Shown: piece by piece, positions 6,092 through 14,564 of the stretch
Position numbering within the stretch: position 1 is the stretch's first letter
How the letters are laid out: each line of letters begins with the position of its first letter
Virus record (IMG/VR): IMGVR_UViG_3300005541_000007
Span: 1-64,000 of that record
Strand: one strand, 5' to 3'
Source of the DNA: a virus
DNA length: 64,000 bases
Position numbers and translations under genes: made by a program
The notes under the pieces: generated by a model
Told to the model about the DNA's origin: nothing
Database searches by the model: none
The model's input: only the letters and a program-made list of their open reading frames with translations

Positions 6092-7885
6092 GTGGTAAAT
6101 ATGGGTAAACTTGTAAATATGAGTTACGGCTGGATTAAACAAAAAGATGATTTTAGAGATTTTAAATATAGTGCTGAAAAGCCGGTTGATTTAACTAAGC
6201 CTGTTGATTTAACTTCTAGTATGCCACCTGTATGGGATCAAGGAGTTTATAACGATTGTGTTGCTCATGGTGTGGGTTGTGCTTTATGGGTTGCTTTAAA
6301 AGATGAAAATAAGATTTTTAACATGCCTAGCAGAATGTTTATTTATTATCAGGCAAGGAAATTGGAAAATTGTTTAAACCAGGATGCGGGTTGTGAAATT
6401 AGAGACGCTATTAAATCGGTAGTTAGTTTAGGTTGTCCCGAAGAAAAGGATTGGGATTATAGTATTGGGCATTTAGATATGGATGCTCCTACTAGTGTTT
6501 ACGCTGAAGCTAGTTTACATAAGGTATTGGTTTATAGAGCGGTAGCACAATCATTGAATGATATTGTTACTGCTTTAACTGAAGGATTTCCTGTTGTGTT
6601 TGGGTTTTTAGTTGATCCGTATTTTGAAACAAGTGAAATGGCAACTGAAGGACTTTTGAAGTATCCAGTAAACGCTTACAACACTAGATGGTGCGGAGGG
6701 CATTGTCTAGGTGGAAATACAAAAATTTCATTACTTGATGGTAGAGAATTATCTATATTAAATATTATAGATGAATTTAATGATAAAGAATTTTGGGTTT
6801 ATAGTTGTGATAATAAAGGAAATATAGTCCCTGGAAGGGCACATTCTGCACAAAAAATGGGAACTAAACAAGTATTAAAAATAACTTTAGATAATGAAGA
6901 AATTATTGAATGTACAGAAGAACATAGGTTTCTTTTGCGGGACGGTACATATGTGGAAGCAAAATTTTTAAAAGAAAACGATAGTTTAATGCCACTATAT
7001 AGAAAAAAATCTACTAGAAAACAAATGACGGGTTATGATATGTGTCTTAATAATAGAACTAATTCTTATTCTTACACACATAGAATAGTTGCTAAAGATA
7101 TTAATGGAACTTTGCATGGTTTTGTTGTACATCATAAAGATTTTAATAAACTTAATAATAATCCTAATAATTTACAACTCATGACGTCTGAGGATCATAT
7201 TAAATTACATTATACAGAAGTATGTAAATTAATAGAATATGTTAAAAGTGAAAAAGGTAGAGCAACGAGTAAGAAAAATATGGAAACCTTATGGGCTGAT
7301 CCCGTATGGGCAGAAAAAATGCTAGAACAATTAAAAATTAATACAACAAAAGGTGCAGATAAATTACGAGAAAAATACGCTAATGGGGAAGTTCAAGGAT
7401 TTTTAGCATTGGATGCAAATTTATTATTTGAAATACGAAGTAAAAATGGAAAGAAAAATTGTGTATCTATGCATACACCAGAAGTAATTGCTAAACGAAC
7501 CGAAACAACAAAAAATAAATTTATAGAAGATGAAGAGTATCGTGAAAAGAAACGAGCAATAGCTATTGCTAATATACAAAAATATAATGAAAAGAAAAAA
7601 CTAGAAAAACAATATAACCATAAGATTCAAAAAATTGAACTCGGAGATATACAAGATGTATATGATATTACTGTAGATAAACATCATAATTTTGCTTTAA
7701 CTGCGGGTGTATTTGTACATAATTGCGTAAATATTGTGGGTTATAATCCTGTGGACAGTACATTTATTTGTAGAAATAGTTGGGGAGATAAATGGGGATT
7801 AAATGGTTATTATCGGCAAAGCATTAATTATATACTAGACCCAAAAATTTCATCAGATTTTTGGGTAATTGAGTCTGTAAATTAA
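6092..7885 (+). CDS. Papain-like (C1) cysteine protease interrupted by an intein
   Basis: The host protein is a C1A-type protease. Gln50 and Cys56 lie in WDQGVYNDCVAHG, the catalytic His204 is in CGGH directly before the intein, and the catalytic Asn562 is in CRNSWGDKWG. The N-terminus (YGWIKQKDDFRDFKYS) matches pro-less papain-like proteins found in bacteria and phages. Residues 205-544 are an intein (own entry), so the mature protease would be about 257 residues. The start is uncertain: GTG 6092, ATG 6101 or ATG 6119 are in frame with no clear Shine-Dalgarno. It stands alone between two minus-strand groups. The target is unknown; virion maturation, host protein cleavage or lysis are possible. 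Confidence 0.85.
   Translation: MVNMGKLVNMSYGWIKQKDDFRDFKYSAEKPVDLTKPVDLTSSMPPVWDQGVYNDCVAHGVGCALWVALKDENKIFNMPSRMFIYYQARKLENCLNQDAGCEIRDAIKSVVSLGCPEEKDWDYSIGHLDMDAPTSVYAEASLHKVLVYRAVAQSLNDIVTALTEGFPVVFGFLVDPYFETSEMATEGLLKYPVNAYNTRWCGGHCLGGNTKISLLDGRELSILNIIDEFNDKEFWVYSCDNKGNIVPGRAHSAQKMGTKQVLKITLDNEEIIECTEEHRFLLRDGTYVEAKFLKENDSLMPLYRKKSTRKQMTGYDMCLNNRTNSYSYTHRIVAKDINGTLHGFVVHHKDFNKLNNNPNNLQLMTSEDHIKLHYTEVCKLIEYVKSEKGRATSKKNMETLWADPVWAEKMLEQLKINTTKGADKLREKYANGEVQGFLALDANLLFEIRSKNGKKNCVSMHTPEVIAKRTETTKNKFIEDEEYREKKRAIAIANIQKYNEKKKLEKQYNHKIQKIELGDIQDVYDITVDKHHNFALTAGVFVHNCVNIVGYNPVDSTFICRNSWGDKWGLNGYYRQSINYILDPKISSDFWVIESVN
6704..7723 (+). mobile_element. HNH-containing intein (340 residues)
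   Basis: The intein starts at Cys205 (CLGGNTKISLLDGRELSI, splicing block A) and has a block-B-like motif (CTEEHRFLLRDG). It ends with VYDITVDKHHNFALTAGVFV followed by His-Asn, then Cys545 as the +1 extein residue. Between the splicing blocks lies an HNH homing endonuclease (VHHKDFNKLNNNPNNLQLM...EDHIKLH) followed by a Lys-rich helical region. The insertion lies exactly after the protease's catalytic His, a conserved site typical for inteins. All residues needed for splicing (Cys1, block B His, terminal His-Asn, +1 Cys) are present, so it looks active. Confidence 0.9.
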
Positions 7886-8259
7886 TTACTATTTCTGGTA
7901 TTATTACACATACATGACCAACACATTTCCCCAGTACGATGGGCACAACACGCTTTGTGTTTACAAACATAAGTTACATTAGGTTCTGTAGATACCGGAG
8001 TTGACAATATCCAAGGACCATAAGAATGCGTTTCATGCGGATATGGTGGACCGGTAGGTAGTTTAGATACTTCAAACTTTACAATCTTACTGCGTTCCTT
8101 AATGGCTTTTAACATATTATCAGCAAATTTAATAGATTGTTCATATGCATCTGAACACTTATCAACAAGTGCTAAAAAAGACATATCAAAATACTTCTGC
8201 CAAATTTCAGCATGTTCATCAGTATCGAATACGGTAGTAGTTTGTGTTTCTTTATTCAT
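7882..8259 (-). CDS. Cys-rich hypothetical protein (125 aa)
   Basis: Last gene of the minus-strand operon 10027-7882; it overlaps the stop of the protease gene by four bases. ATG 8259 is preceded by GAGGAAA. The N-terminal two thirds are helical; the C-terminus has six Cys and several His in VCKHKACCAHRTGEMCWSCM, likely a zinc-binding knuckle. No family is recognised. Two consecutive Cys-rich proteins in one operon suggest related roles. Confidence 0.65.
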   Translation of the reverse strand: MNKETQTTTVFDTDEHAEIWQKYFDMSFLALVDKCSDAYEQSIKFADNMLKAIKERSKIVKFEVSKLPTGPPYPHETHSYGPWILSTPVSTEPNVTYVCKHKACCAHRTGEMCWSCMCNNTRNSN

Positions 8260-8650
8260 TTATTTTTCCTCTAAGATATGTAGCTATTTGTTTCCATGTA
8301 GGAATAAACATTAGATGAAAACAAGTATTTCCATCAGTACAGTAATTAGTTGTACTTCCATTTGGAAGTGTAGTGAAGGTTGTTAAATTTTTGTAAGATT
8401 TACCACAGCAATCACAACATACTCCTATTCCCTGCATACAATGTGCTATACCGTTCCAGCCTAATTCTCTAGCACAAGTATGACAAAGAAATTCTGGTTC
8501 CTGTAGACGGTTTAATACTTCTTTGAATAATTCAATTTCATGTGTAAAGTAGTCAGTATCACTATTCTCATAATATCTTAATTGACTTTTAATCTCAATA
8601 ATGAGTTCATTCATCGAATACTCTGAGTATTCTTTTTCATTATTATTCAT
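8252..8650 (-). CDS. Zinc-ribbon-like hypothetical protein (132 aa)
   Basis: Start at ATG 8650, overlapping the end of the HD-protein gene; the reading frame extends three codons upstream to a TTG. An acidic helical N-terminus precedes CHTCARELGW, then VCCDCCGKSY and CTDGNTCFH. Several CxxC pairs indicate one or two zinc sites. It overlaps the next gene by eight bases. Function unknown; such proteins often bind nucleic acid or a protein partner. Confidence 0.65.
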   Translation of the reverse strand: MNNNEKEYSEYSMNELIIEIKSQLRYYENSDTDYFTHEIELFKEVLNRLQEPEFLCHTCARELGWNGIAHCMQGIGVCCDCCGKSYKNLTTFTTLPNGSTTNYCTDGNTCFHLMFIPTWKQIATYLRGKINE

Positions 8651-9365
8651 TTGCTTCAATTACCTCTTCTAGTTCCCACATTAAATTCATTCTTGCTATC
8701 GTATCTTCTTGTTGCATAAAGATTGAATCTCTTGCTAAGAAAGATTTTAACCAATTTTTCCTTCCTTCAATAAATTTTTTAATATCTGCTTTATCTCCAT
8801 AAGCATTACAATATTCCATGTAATTATACCCCATATACTGTTCATACCATTCTACAGGTTCTCCTAGTATAGATAAATCTGCATCAATTAAAATATCTCC
8901 CATAGGAACATTCTTAGGGTTTGAGTGATCTACAGTAAGCATCACTAATTCTTGAATTCGTTGAATAAAGAATTCTGATCCTAATACTGTTCCTAGTAAT
9001 GATTTTACAAAGTTACTAGAAGCTTTTTCATTTTGTCCTTTCTTGTTCTTATAGTCATATACGTAATCATGCATACAAACTGCAATGGTTAAAAGTGCTT
9101 GATCTTTATCACTATAAAACTTCGATTCAAAATATCCTTGCTTTTTGTACAAATTATCTATATACATTAGCATATAATATAGGTGTGCGGGATTGTGATA
9201 AATACGTTTAGCACTCCATTGATTTGCTAGGATATTTGTAACTAATTCTTCAAATTGATTTTCCTGAGTTTCTTGCCCACAAATGCTTCGAAGTACGTAA
9301 ATTGCATCTTGCATTGCATCACAGCAATACTTAGTAATCGTAGTTAAATATTCAACTCTTTCCAC
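8643..9365 (-). CDS. HD-superfamily phosphohydrolase (COG4339-like)
   Basis: A 240-residue protein with YHNPAHLYYML (His57, His61), CMHDYVYDY (His99-Asp100), NEKAS, a TVDHS box and DADLSILG. This is the order seen in the predicted metal-dependent HD phosphohydrolase family COG4339. The family's substrate is unknown, but HD enzymes commonly act on nucleotides or phosphodiester signals. It is the third gene of the operon driven by the promoter at 10128-10156 and overlaps both neighbours. A role in nucleotide metabolism or disabling host signalling is inference only. Confidence 0.8.
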   Translation of the reverse strand: MERVEYLTTITKYCCDAMQDAIYVLRSICGQETQENQFEELVTNILANQWSAKRIYHNPAHLYYMLMYIDNLYKKQGYFESKFYSDKDQALLTIAVCMHDYVYDYKNKKGQNEKASSNFVKSLLGTVLGSEFFIQRIQELVMLTVDHSNPKNVPMGDILIDADLSILGEPVEWYEQYMGYNYMEYCNAYGDKADIKKFIEGRKNWLKSFLARDSIFMQQEDTIARMNLMWELEEVIEANE

Positions 9366-9789
9366 TAGGTCTACCTCTCTTTACTGTCTTCGGTAAATTA
9401 TCGTTTACTATTTGAGTCAATTTCTTTACATGAGTATATGGATCGTCCAAAATATCAACGTTCGTTGTCTTTTTACTACCCACATGCATCGTTATTCCTC
9501 CACAGTCAATATCTACCTTCTTTGTCTCAATATTGATTTCAATAGGTTCAAATAATTCTAAATATGATTTAAAATCTACGTTAATATAAGTTTTCTCTGC
9601 AACCATATCTAAAAATTCTACAAACTTATTTAATCTTTCTAATCTATCTTTTAAATCTTGCCATGTAATATCAAATAAATCATGGGTAGATTCTTTTTCT
9701 AAAAATTTCTTTAACTCAAGCATATGTTTATGTGCTTGAACAGCGATTTCAATTCCATCAAATTTTGCCGAAATATTATCTAAAAACAT
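9352..9789 (-). CDS. Hypothetical coiled-coil protein with GRP tail (145 aa)
   Basis: ATG 9789 has a strong AGGAGGAA site (a TTG one codon upstream is less likely). The first ~80 residues are predicted helical/coiled coil, then a beta-rich acidic section, then a basic end KTVKRGRPSGKS. The RGRP core resembles an AT-hook, hinting at DNA contact. It overlaps the HD gene by 14 bases. No family is recognised. Confidence 0.65.
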   Translation of the reverse strand: MFLDNISAKFDGIEIAVQAHKHMLELKKFLEKESTHDLFDITWQDLKDRLERLNKFVEFLDMVAEKTYINVDFKSYLELFEPIEINIETKKVDIDCGGITMHVGSKKTTNVDILDDPYTHVKKLTQIVNDNLPKTVKRGRPSGKS

Positions 9790-9817
9790 CAAATTCCTCC
9801 TAAAACTTAAAAATTTA

Positions 9818-10027
9818 TTAATTTTTGTACAATTCCTTATATCCAGTGTTTATAAGTAAAATCATCCAAATCACTAAATATACCCACCAAAAAATTGGAA
9901 TCAAACATTTATCTCTAGTAGACTGCATCACCGTTCCTTGTGATTTTGCAAGTCCTGCAAAAAATAAAAGTGTAATTAGCCCAGCGGTTAAATACTCAAT
10001 TCCTACAATAATGAAATTTGTAATCAT
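9818..10027 (-). CDS. Small two-span membrane protein (69 aa)
   Basis: The start is ATG 10027, selected by AGGAGGAATAAAT; an in-frame ATG at 10048 lies upstream inside the leader. Hydrophobic segments at about residues 3-25 and 46-63 flank a short polar loop (SQGTVMQSTRDK). It is the first gene of the minus-strand operon. Function unknown; a small membrane effector or holin-like protein is possible. Confidence 0.6.
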   Translation of the reverse strand: MITNFIIVGIEYLTAGLITLLFFAGLAKSQGTVMQSTRDKCLIPIFWWVYLVIWMILLINTGYKELYKN

Positions 10028-10051
10028 ATTTATTCCTCCTACCTCCAAAAT

Positions 10052-10088
10052 GAGTCGTTTTTCTTCCGTAGTCCTAGTAGAACGACTC
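10052..10088 (-). promoter_or_regulatory. Hairpin in the operon leader
   Basis: GAGTCGTT pairs with AACGACTC (8 bp) in the roughly 95-nt leader between the promoter and ATG 10027. The stem lies just upstream of GGAGG-T-AGGAGG, so it could shield or stabilise the 5' end. The leader at 59267 is likewise closed by a GTCGT/ACGAC stem. Confidence 0.45.
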
Positions 10089-10127
10089 CAAACTACTTTT
10101 AGTCAGTGGAGGCTTCTGACACTCTCT

Positions 10128-10156
10128 ACTATACCACACTTGGAAGCGTTTGTCAA
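10128..10156 (-). promoter_or_regulatory. Strong sigma70-type promoter for the 10027-7882 operon
   Basis: Minus strand TTGACA (10156-10151), 17 bases ending GTGTGG, TATAGT (10133-10128). The last 12 bases, GTGTGGTATAGT, are identical in the promoter at 29660-29688, and the whole element is very similar to 59232-59260. Confidence 0.85.
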
Positions 10157-10195
10157 GGGGGTAGAAGAAGTTTTTTGCGCGTCTTTGGTACTGGG

Positions 10196-10201
10196 TACAA
10201 T
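10196..10201 (+). promoter_or_regulatory. -10 element for the 10208 gene
   Basis: GGG-TACAAT is followed by six bases and then ATG 10208; no ribosome-binding site is seen. The predicted transcript starts at or within a base of the start codon. Confidence 0.55.
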
Positions 10202-10207
10202 TATATT

Positions 10208-10537
10208 ATGCCAAATATAACAAATCCAACTGCAATTGCTTTTTGTGATCAAAAAGTTCGTCCTATGGCGGACTTAATGCTTCAAGAGTATAATACAGCA
10301 AAATCTATTGTAAATTATTGGAATGCAAATAGTATGTCTTCAATTATCACAAATGATAGTTCAATAATCGAAGATTCTGCTGCAACCAATGGTGATGGTC
10401 GTCAAGTTATAACTGGAGCAATGGTAACAAATATCATTACTAGAGCAATAGAAAAGATTACCGACTACGAAGCAAGTTCAGATGCCAAACTAAATACAGT
10501 AGAACAGGTTTCGGTAAACGGTCAAGCGCGTTTCTAA
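10208..10537 (+). CDS. Phage structural-type protein (109 aa)
   Basis: Start chosen at ATG 10208 (MPNITNPTAIAFCDQKVRPM...), seven bases after a -10; the open frame extends farther upstream but without initiation signals. The protein is mostly helical, with no recognised domain. It directly abuts the beta-helix adhesin gene (10538) and opens the 10.2-18.9 kb adhesin cluster, so a virion-associated role is likely. Confidence 0.65.
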   Translation: MPNITNPTAIAFCDQKVRPMADLMLQEYNTAKSIVNYWNANSMSSIITNDSSIIEDSAATNGDGRQVITGAMVTNIITRAIEKITDYEASSDAKLNTVEQVSVNGQARF

Positions 10538-11845
10538 ATGGCGATTCCGAGTGATACTATATGGGAGGTGCAGACCGGTGGAGTTGATACCAACGGTGGA
10601 GCTTGGGCTAACTCACAAAAGGGTGCAACCGGCACAGATCACTCACAATCGGCGCACACTGTATTTACTGTTACTACAAACGGCACAACAACGGTAACCG
10701 CTACAGTCGGATCATTTGACAATACGATGTTAGGTAATGGCATCAATATTGCATCAGATAATATTTATATTATCACGGCCTACACCAATTCAACTACTAT
10801 AACAGTTGATCGCAATACGGCCAATGGCGGTGCCGGAATTTCAGCAGTTGTGGGTGGACCATTTGCCACACCTGGATATGTTGCTGGTTTTATGGTTGCA
10901 GGTAATCGTATGTGGGTAAAAACAGGAACTTATACGACTACCACAACTACAGTAAATATCTCGGGAGGTCCAATAAGCATTTCACAGGCAGGATGCGCGA
11001 TTACTGGATATTCATCAAGCCGAGGAGATAATAGTCAGGCAACCGTTAAGTGTGGGGCTGCTCTTGGGGCCGCGCTCTTTGCAGGGGGCGGTAATATGAA
11101 TATCGAGAACATGATTGCCGATGGGAACAGCGTTACAAATTCAAAAGGCTTTAATAATGGCGGCCATTGCTATAACTGCACGGCCAAAAACACTTATTAC
11201 GAAGGCTTCCCTAGTCCCGCACTATGTTTCGGGTGTGCCGCTATAAATTGCGGAAGCGCAGGCGATTTTGGATTCACCGGAAACACATGCATAAATTGCT
11301 ATGCAACCGGAAATAGCGGAGGCGGCTTTGGAGATGCCTATTGTTGGTTTTGTGTAGCCTACAATAATACTGGTGTAGGCTTTTCCCTTGCTTATGATGG
11401 AATAGCGTCTAATTGTTCTTCTGTGTCCAATTCATCTCATGGGTTCGCCCTGTCCAGTGCTACCAGATCACAAAGGCTTGACAACTGCATTGCAGTCAGC
11501 AATGGGGGATACGGTGTTTCGGCAGGAACTGCGAATTGGGCGGCCATATCAATCAACAACACAGCATTTTATGGCAACACATCTGGTGCCACTCAGAACA
11601 TCCTCTACAATAATAATCCAATTACACTCACGGCATCCCCATTTAATAATCCGTCTGGTGGAGATTTTGGATTGAATAATACCGCTAATGCAGGCGCAGC
11701 GTGTAGAAATATTAGTGTTCCTGGAACATGGTTAGGACCATCTTCCACAACAAGTTATCTTGATATTGGGGCAATTAGACACCAAGACCCTTCGGGTGGG
11801 GGCGGACTACTTATTAATCCGGGTTTATTGGGAGGACTTAATTAA
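10538..11845 (+). CDS. Beta-helix adhesin-like virion protein (435 aa)
   Basis: ATG 10538 follows the preceding TAA directly. After an N-terminal Gly/Thr-rich part (residues 1-115) comes a long run of short repeats with Cys, Asn and Gly at turns (GGHCYNCTAKNT, CFGCAAINCGS, NTCINCYATGNS). This pattern fits a right-handed parallel beta-helix as in pectin-lyase-fold tail spikes. The unusual Cys periodicity may form a ladder in the helix. The C-terminus is Gly-rich. It could bind or degrade a surface polysaccharide, but catalytic residues are not evident. Confidence 0.7.
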   Translation: MAIPSDTIWEVQTGGVDTNGGAWANSQKGATGTDHSQSAHTVFTVTTNGTTTVTATVGSFDNTMLGNGINIASDNIYIITAYTNSTTITVDRNTANGGAGISAVVGGPFATPGYVAGFMVAGNRMWVKTGTYTTTTTTVNISGGPISISQAGCAITGYSSSRGDNSQATVKCGAALGAALFAGGGNMNIENMIADGNSVTNSKGFNNGGHCYNCTAKNTYYEGFPSPALCFGCAAINCGSAGDFGFTGNTCINCYATGNSGGGFGDAYCWFCVAYNNTGVGFSLAYDGIASNCSSVSNSSHGFALSSATRSQRLDNCIAVSNGGYGVSAGTANWAAISINNTAFYGNTSGATQNILYNNNPITLTASPFNNPSGGDFGLNNTANAGAACRNISVPGTWLGPSSTTSYLDIGAIRHQDPSGGGGLLINPGLLGGLN

Positions 11846-14545
11846 ATGCAAATTAAAACACAAGGATCAACTAGTCAAAGTATTTATGTTCGTATACTAG
11901 ATTCTACTTCTACTACAGGTGGAGGTAAAACCGGACTTGTTTATAATACTGCCAGTCTAACTTGTTATTATGTGATAAATAATCCTGGTACAGCGGGAGC
12001 AAGTGTTTCTGTGTCTTTAGCTACACAAACCACTACGGGTGCTTATTCTAGCGGCGGGTTCGTTGAAGTGGATTCTACCAACTGCCCAGGGTTATACAGA
12101 TTCGATCCGCCAAACCTTTCTTTGGCGAGTGGTGTGTCGGTCGTGTTTTACTTTAACGGCGCAACAGGAATGGTACAAACAGCGGAGGAAGTTTTACTTA
12201 CAACTTTTAATTTAAACACCGCTACTCAACCGGTGAATGTTACTCAATGGAATTCATCAAATGTTACTGCACCAAATATTGCAGGAACGCCTATCGTTGA
12301 TGTTGGTGATTGGTTAGGTCATGCTGTTACCTCTGCTACTAACGGTATTCCTGATACTAATACTAAAAATTACAATAATCAAACGGCACAAACCGATGGA
12401 AATAATCTTCCTAAAGTAGATATTGTCGATATTGCTGGTAACGCAGTTTCAGCAACTTCAGCACAACTTGGTGTTAATGTTGTTAACTGGAATAATAATG
12501 TTGTGGCTACACCTAATCTTGCTGGTGTACCGATTGTTGATCGTAGAGAATGGATTAGAACTAATACTGCTGCCGCTATTGCTGCGGGAACCATTACTCT
12601 AGATGCTTCTGCATCGGCTACTAATAACTACTATAATGGGCATACTGTATATATTCTTTCTGCTACAACTGGTGCAGGACAATCTAGACTTATTACAGGC
12701 TATGTAGGCTCTACACAAGTTGCTACAATAAACTCAAACTGGGCGGTTACCCCTACAGGAACAGTTGTATTTACAATTCTTCCTGAAGGAATGGTTGATG
12801 TAGAAACATGGTTACAAACAGATGTTACTGCTGCTACAGCGGGTATTCCAGATGTTAATACTAAAAACTGGGCAAATACTGCTGTTGTGCTTGATGCTAA
12901 TAACTTTCCTAAAGTAGATATTCAAGATATTCTTGGTGCTACAGCAGTATCAACTAATTCTGGCTATCTTGATGTAAATGTTAAATATATACTCGGAACA
13001 CTTGCTGTATCGACAAATGCAGGATATTTTGATACTAATGTTAAATATATTCTAGGAATTACTTCAGCAGGAGCAGCAGGATACTTTGGTATTGATTGGG
13101 CTAATGTACTTAATAAAACTTCTACTGTTGCACTAACAAATACTACAATTTCATCAACACAAACTATAACATCTGTTTCTGGTAGTGTGGGCAGTGTTAC
13201 AGGTGCTGTGGGTTCAGTTACAGGTAATGTAGGTGGTAATGTCACTGGTTCAGTTGGATCAATTTTAAATATTACATTTCCAACTAACTTTAACCTACTA
13301 TCAATTGATGCTAGTGGTTATGTTTCTCTTACTGCTTCACAATCACCATTAATTAGAACAGGAACAGCGCAAGCAGGTAGTGCAAATACTATTACACTTG
13401 ATGCTGGTGCTTCTGCAACTAATAATTTCTATATAGGTTCAACTGTTAGAGTTAGATCAAATACCGGTGCTTTACAAGGTGAACGAACTATTACAGGATA
13501 TGTGGGCGCAACTAAAATTGCTACTATTGACTGGAACTGGATTACTAATCCTGATTCTACTTCTGTATTTGATATTTGGTATGCTGATAATGCTGCATTA
13601 ACAAGTTCTCTAATTATGGGAGCGAATGTTACGCAATGGAACGGTAATAGCGTATTTTCAACTGTAAATGGTTATCCTGATATTAATATTGTCTATGTTA
13701 AAGGAGCAGGATCAACTGGTGCAGCAGGATTTATGGGGCTTGACTGGAGTGCCCTTACTAGTCAAGGCCATGCCCAAGCACTTACGAGCACCACAATTCA
13801 AAATACAATAAATCCTGTAACTATTGGAACAAATAATGATAAAACTGGTTATGCATTAACTAGTGGAGAACATACTAATATTGCTGGTGATGTTCTTAAT
13901 GCTACAGCGAGTGCTTATAATACAGCGGGAACTATTGGACATGATATTAATACTGCTGCTTCAGGTAGTTCGGGCATCGTGCAGGGCTATGCAGCAGGAG
14001 AAGACCCCGCTACAATAGTTCTAGGCGCTACAGCATCATCATGGAACACCGCAGGAACCATCGGACACGACATAAATGCTGCTGGTGGTGCTGCTGATCC
14101 GTGGTCTACTTCTGTAACTGGTGATGAAGTTTCAGGTACATTTGGTGGATTAGTTGCTAATCTTCCATATACTGTGGCTGAATTACTCGCCGGTAAATCT
14201 ATATATGTATCTAATCCTATAGGAAATGGATTTAACTTTGCGGTTGAAATGGGTTATGCTTATTCAACTACTTATCTAAATGCTCCAGTTTGGGCATTAA
14301 AGGGTTATCCTGATATTACAGGAGAAGCTATAACTATTGTAAACAAAGATACAGGTGCTACAATTGCAACTTGTACGATTTTGGTAAGCGGCGCTAGTAT
14401 AACGCAAACAGTTGCACTAAATTTAACCACGGCACAAACCTTAGCATTAACAATGGGAATTTACACCTATAATCTAGTTGCCACAGTAGGTTCAGATAAA
14501 GTCATTCTATCTACGGGACAATTAAATATTATAGGACCACATTAA
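11846..14545 (+). CDS. Large repetitive tail-fibre-like protein (899 aa)
   Basis: Starts right after the beta-helix gene. It carries internal repeats: VTQWN-NNV-TPNxAGxPIVDxxxW units, two copies of a TITLDAxASATNNxY...TGYVG-ATI module, and a collagen-like GSVTGNVGGNVTGSVGSI stretch (about residues 448-475). The C-terminal ~130 residues (VSNPIGNGFNFAVEMGYAY...) look like a separate beta-domain. This composition is typical of long phage tail/head fibre proteins. It sits in a run of low-complexity adhesins. Confidence 0.7.
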   Translation: MQIKTQGSTSQSIYVRILDSTSTTGGGKTGLVYNTASLTCYYVINNPGTAGASVSVSLATQTTTGAYSSGGFVEVDSTNCPGLYRFDPPNLSLASGVSVVFYFNGATGMVQTAEEVLLTTFNLNTATQPVNVTQWNSSNVTAPNIAGTPIVDVGDWLGHAVTSATNGIPDTNTKNYNNQTAQTDGNNLPKVDIVDIAGNAVSATSAQLGVNVVNWNNNVVATPNLAGVPIVDRREWIRTNTAAAIAAGTITLDASASATNNYYNGHTVYILSATTGAGQSRLITGYVGSTQVATINSNWAVTPTGTVVFTILPEGMVDVETWLQTDVTAATAGIPDVNTKNWANTAVVLDANNFPKVDIQDILGATAVSTNSGYLDVNVKYILGTLAVSTNAGYFDTNVKYILGITSAGAAGYFGIDWANVLNKTSTVALTNTTISSTQTITSVSGSVGSVTGAVGSVTGNVGGNVTGSVGSILNITFPTNFNLLSIDASGYVSLTASQSPLIRTGTAQAGSANTITLDAGASATNNFYIGSTVRVRSNTGALQGERTITGYVGATKIATIDWNWITNPDSTSVFDIWYADNAALTSSLIMGANVTQWNGNSVFSTVNGYPDINIVYVKGAGSTGAAGFMGLDWSALTSQGHAQALTSTTIQNTINPVTIGTNNDKTGYALTSGEHTNIAGDVLNATASAYNTAGTIGHDINTAASGSSGIVQGYAAGEDPATIVLGATASSWNTAGTIGHDINAAGGAADPWSTSVTGDEVSGTFGGLVANLPYTVAELLAGKSIYVSNPIGNGFNFAVEMGYAYSTTYLNAPVWALKGYPDITGEAITIVNKDTGATIATCTILVSGASITQTVALNLTTAQTLALTMGIYTYNLVATVGSDKVILSTGQLNIIGPH

Positions 14546-14564
14546 TAAGGTATTATAAATTTAA

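Noticed and set aside
12379-13245. Minus-strand ORFs opposite the 11846 gene
   Set aside because: They are shadows of repetitive GCT/ACT-rich codons in the fibre gene, rich in Val/Thr/Pro, with no initiation signals.
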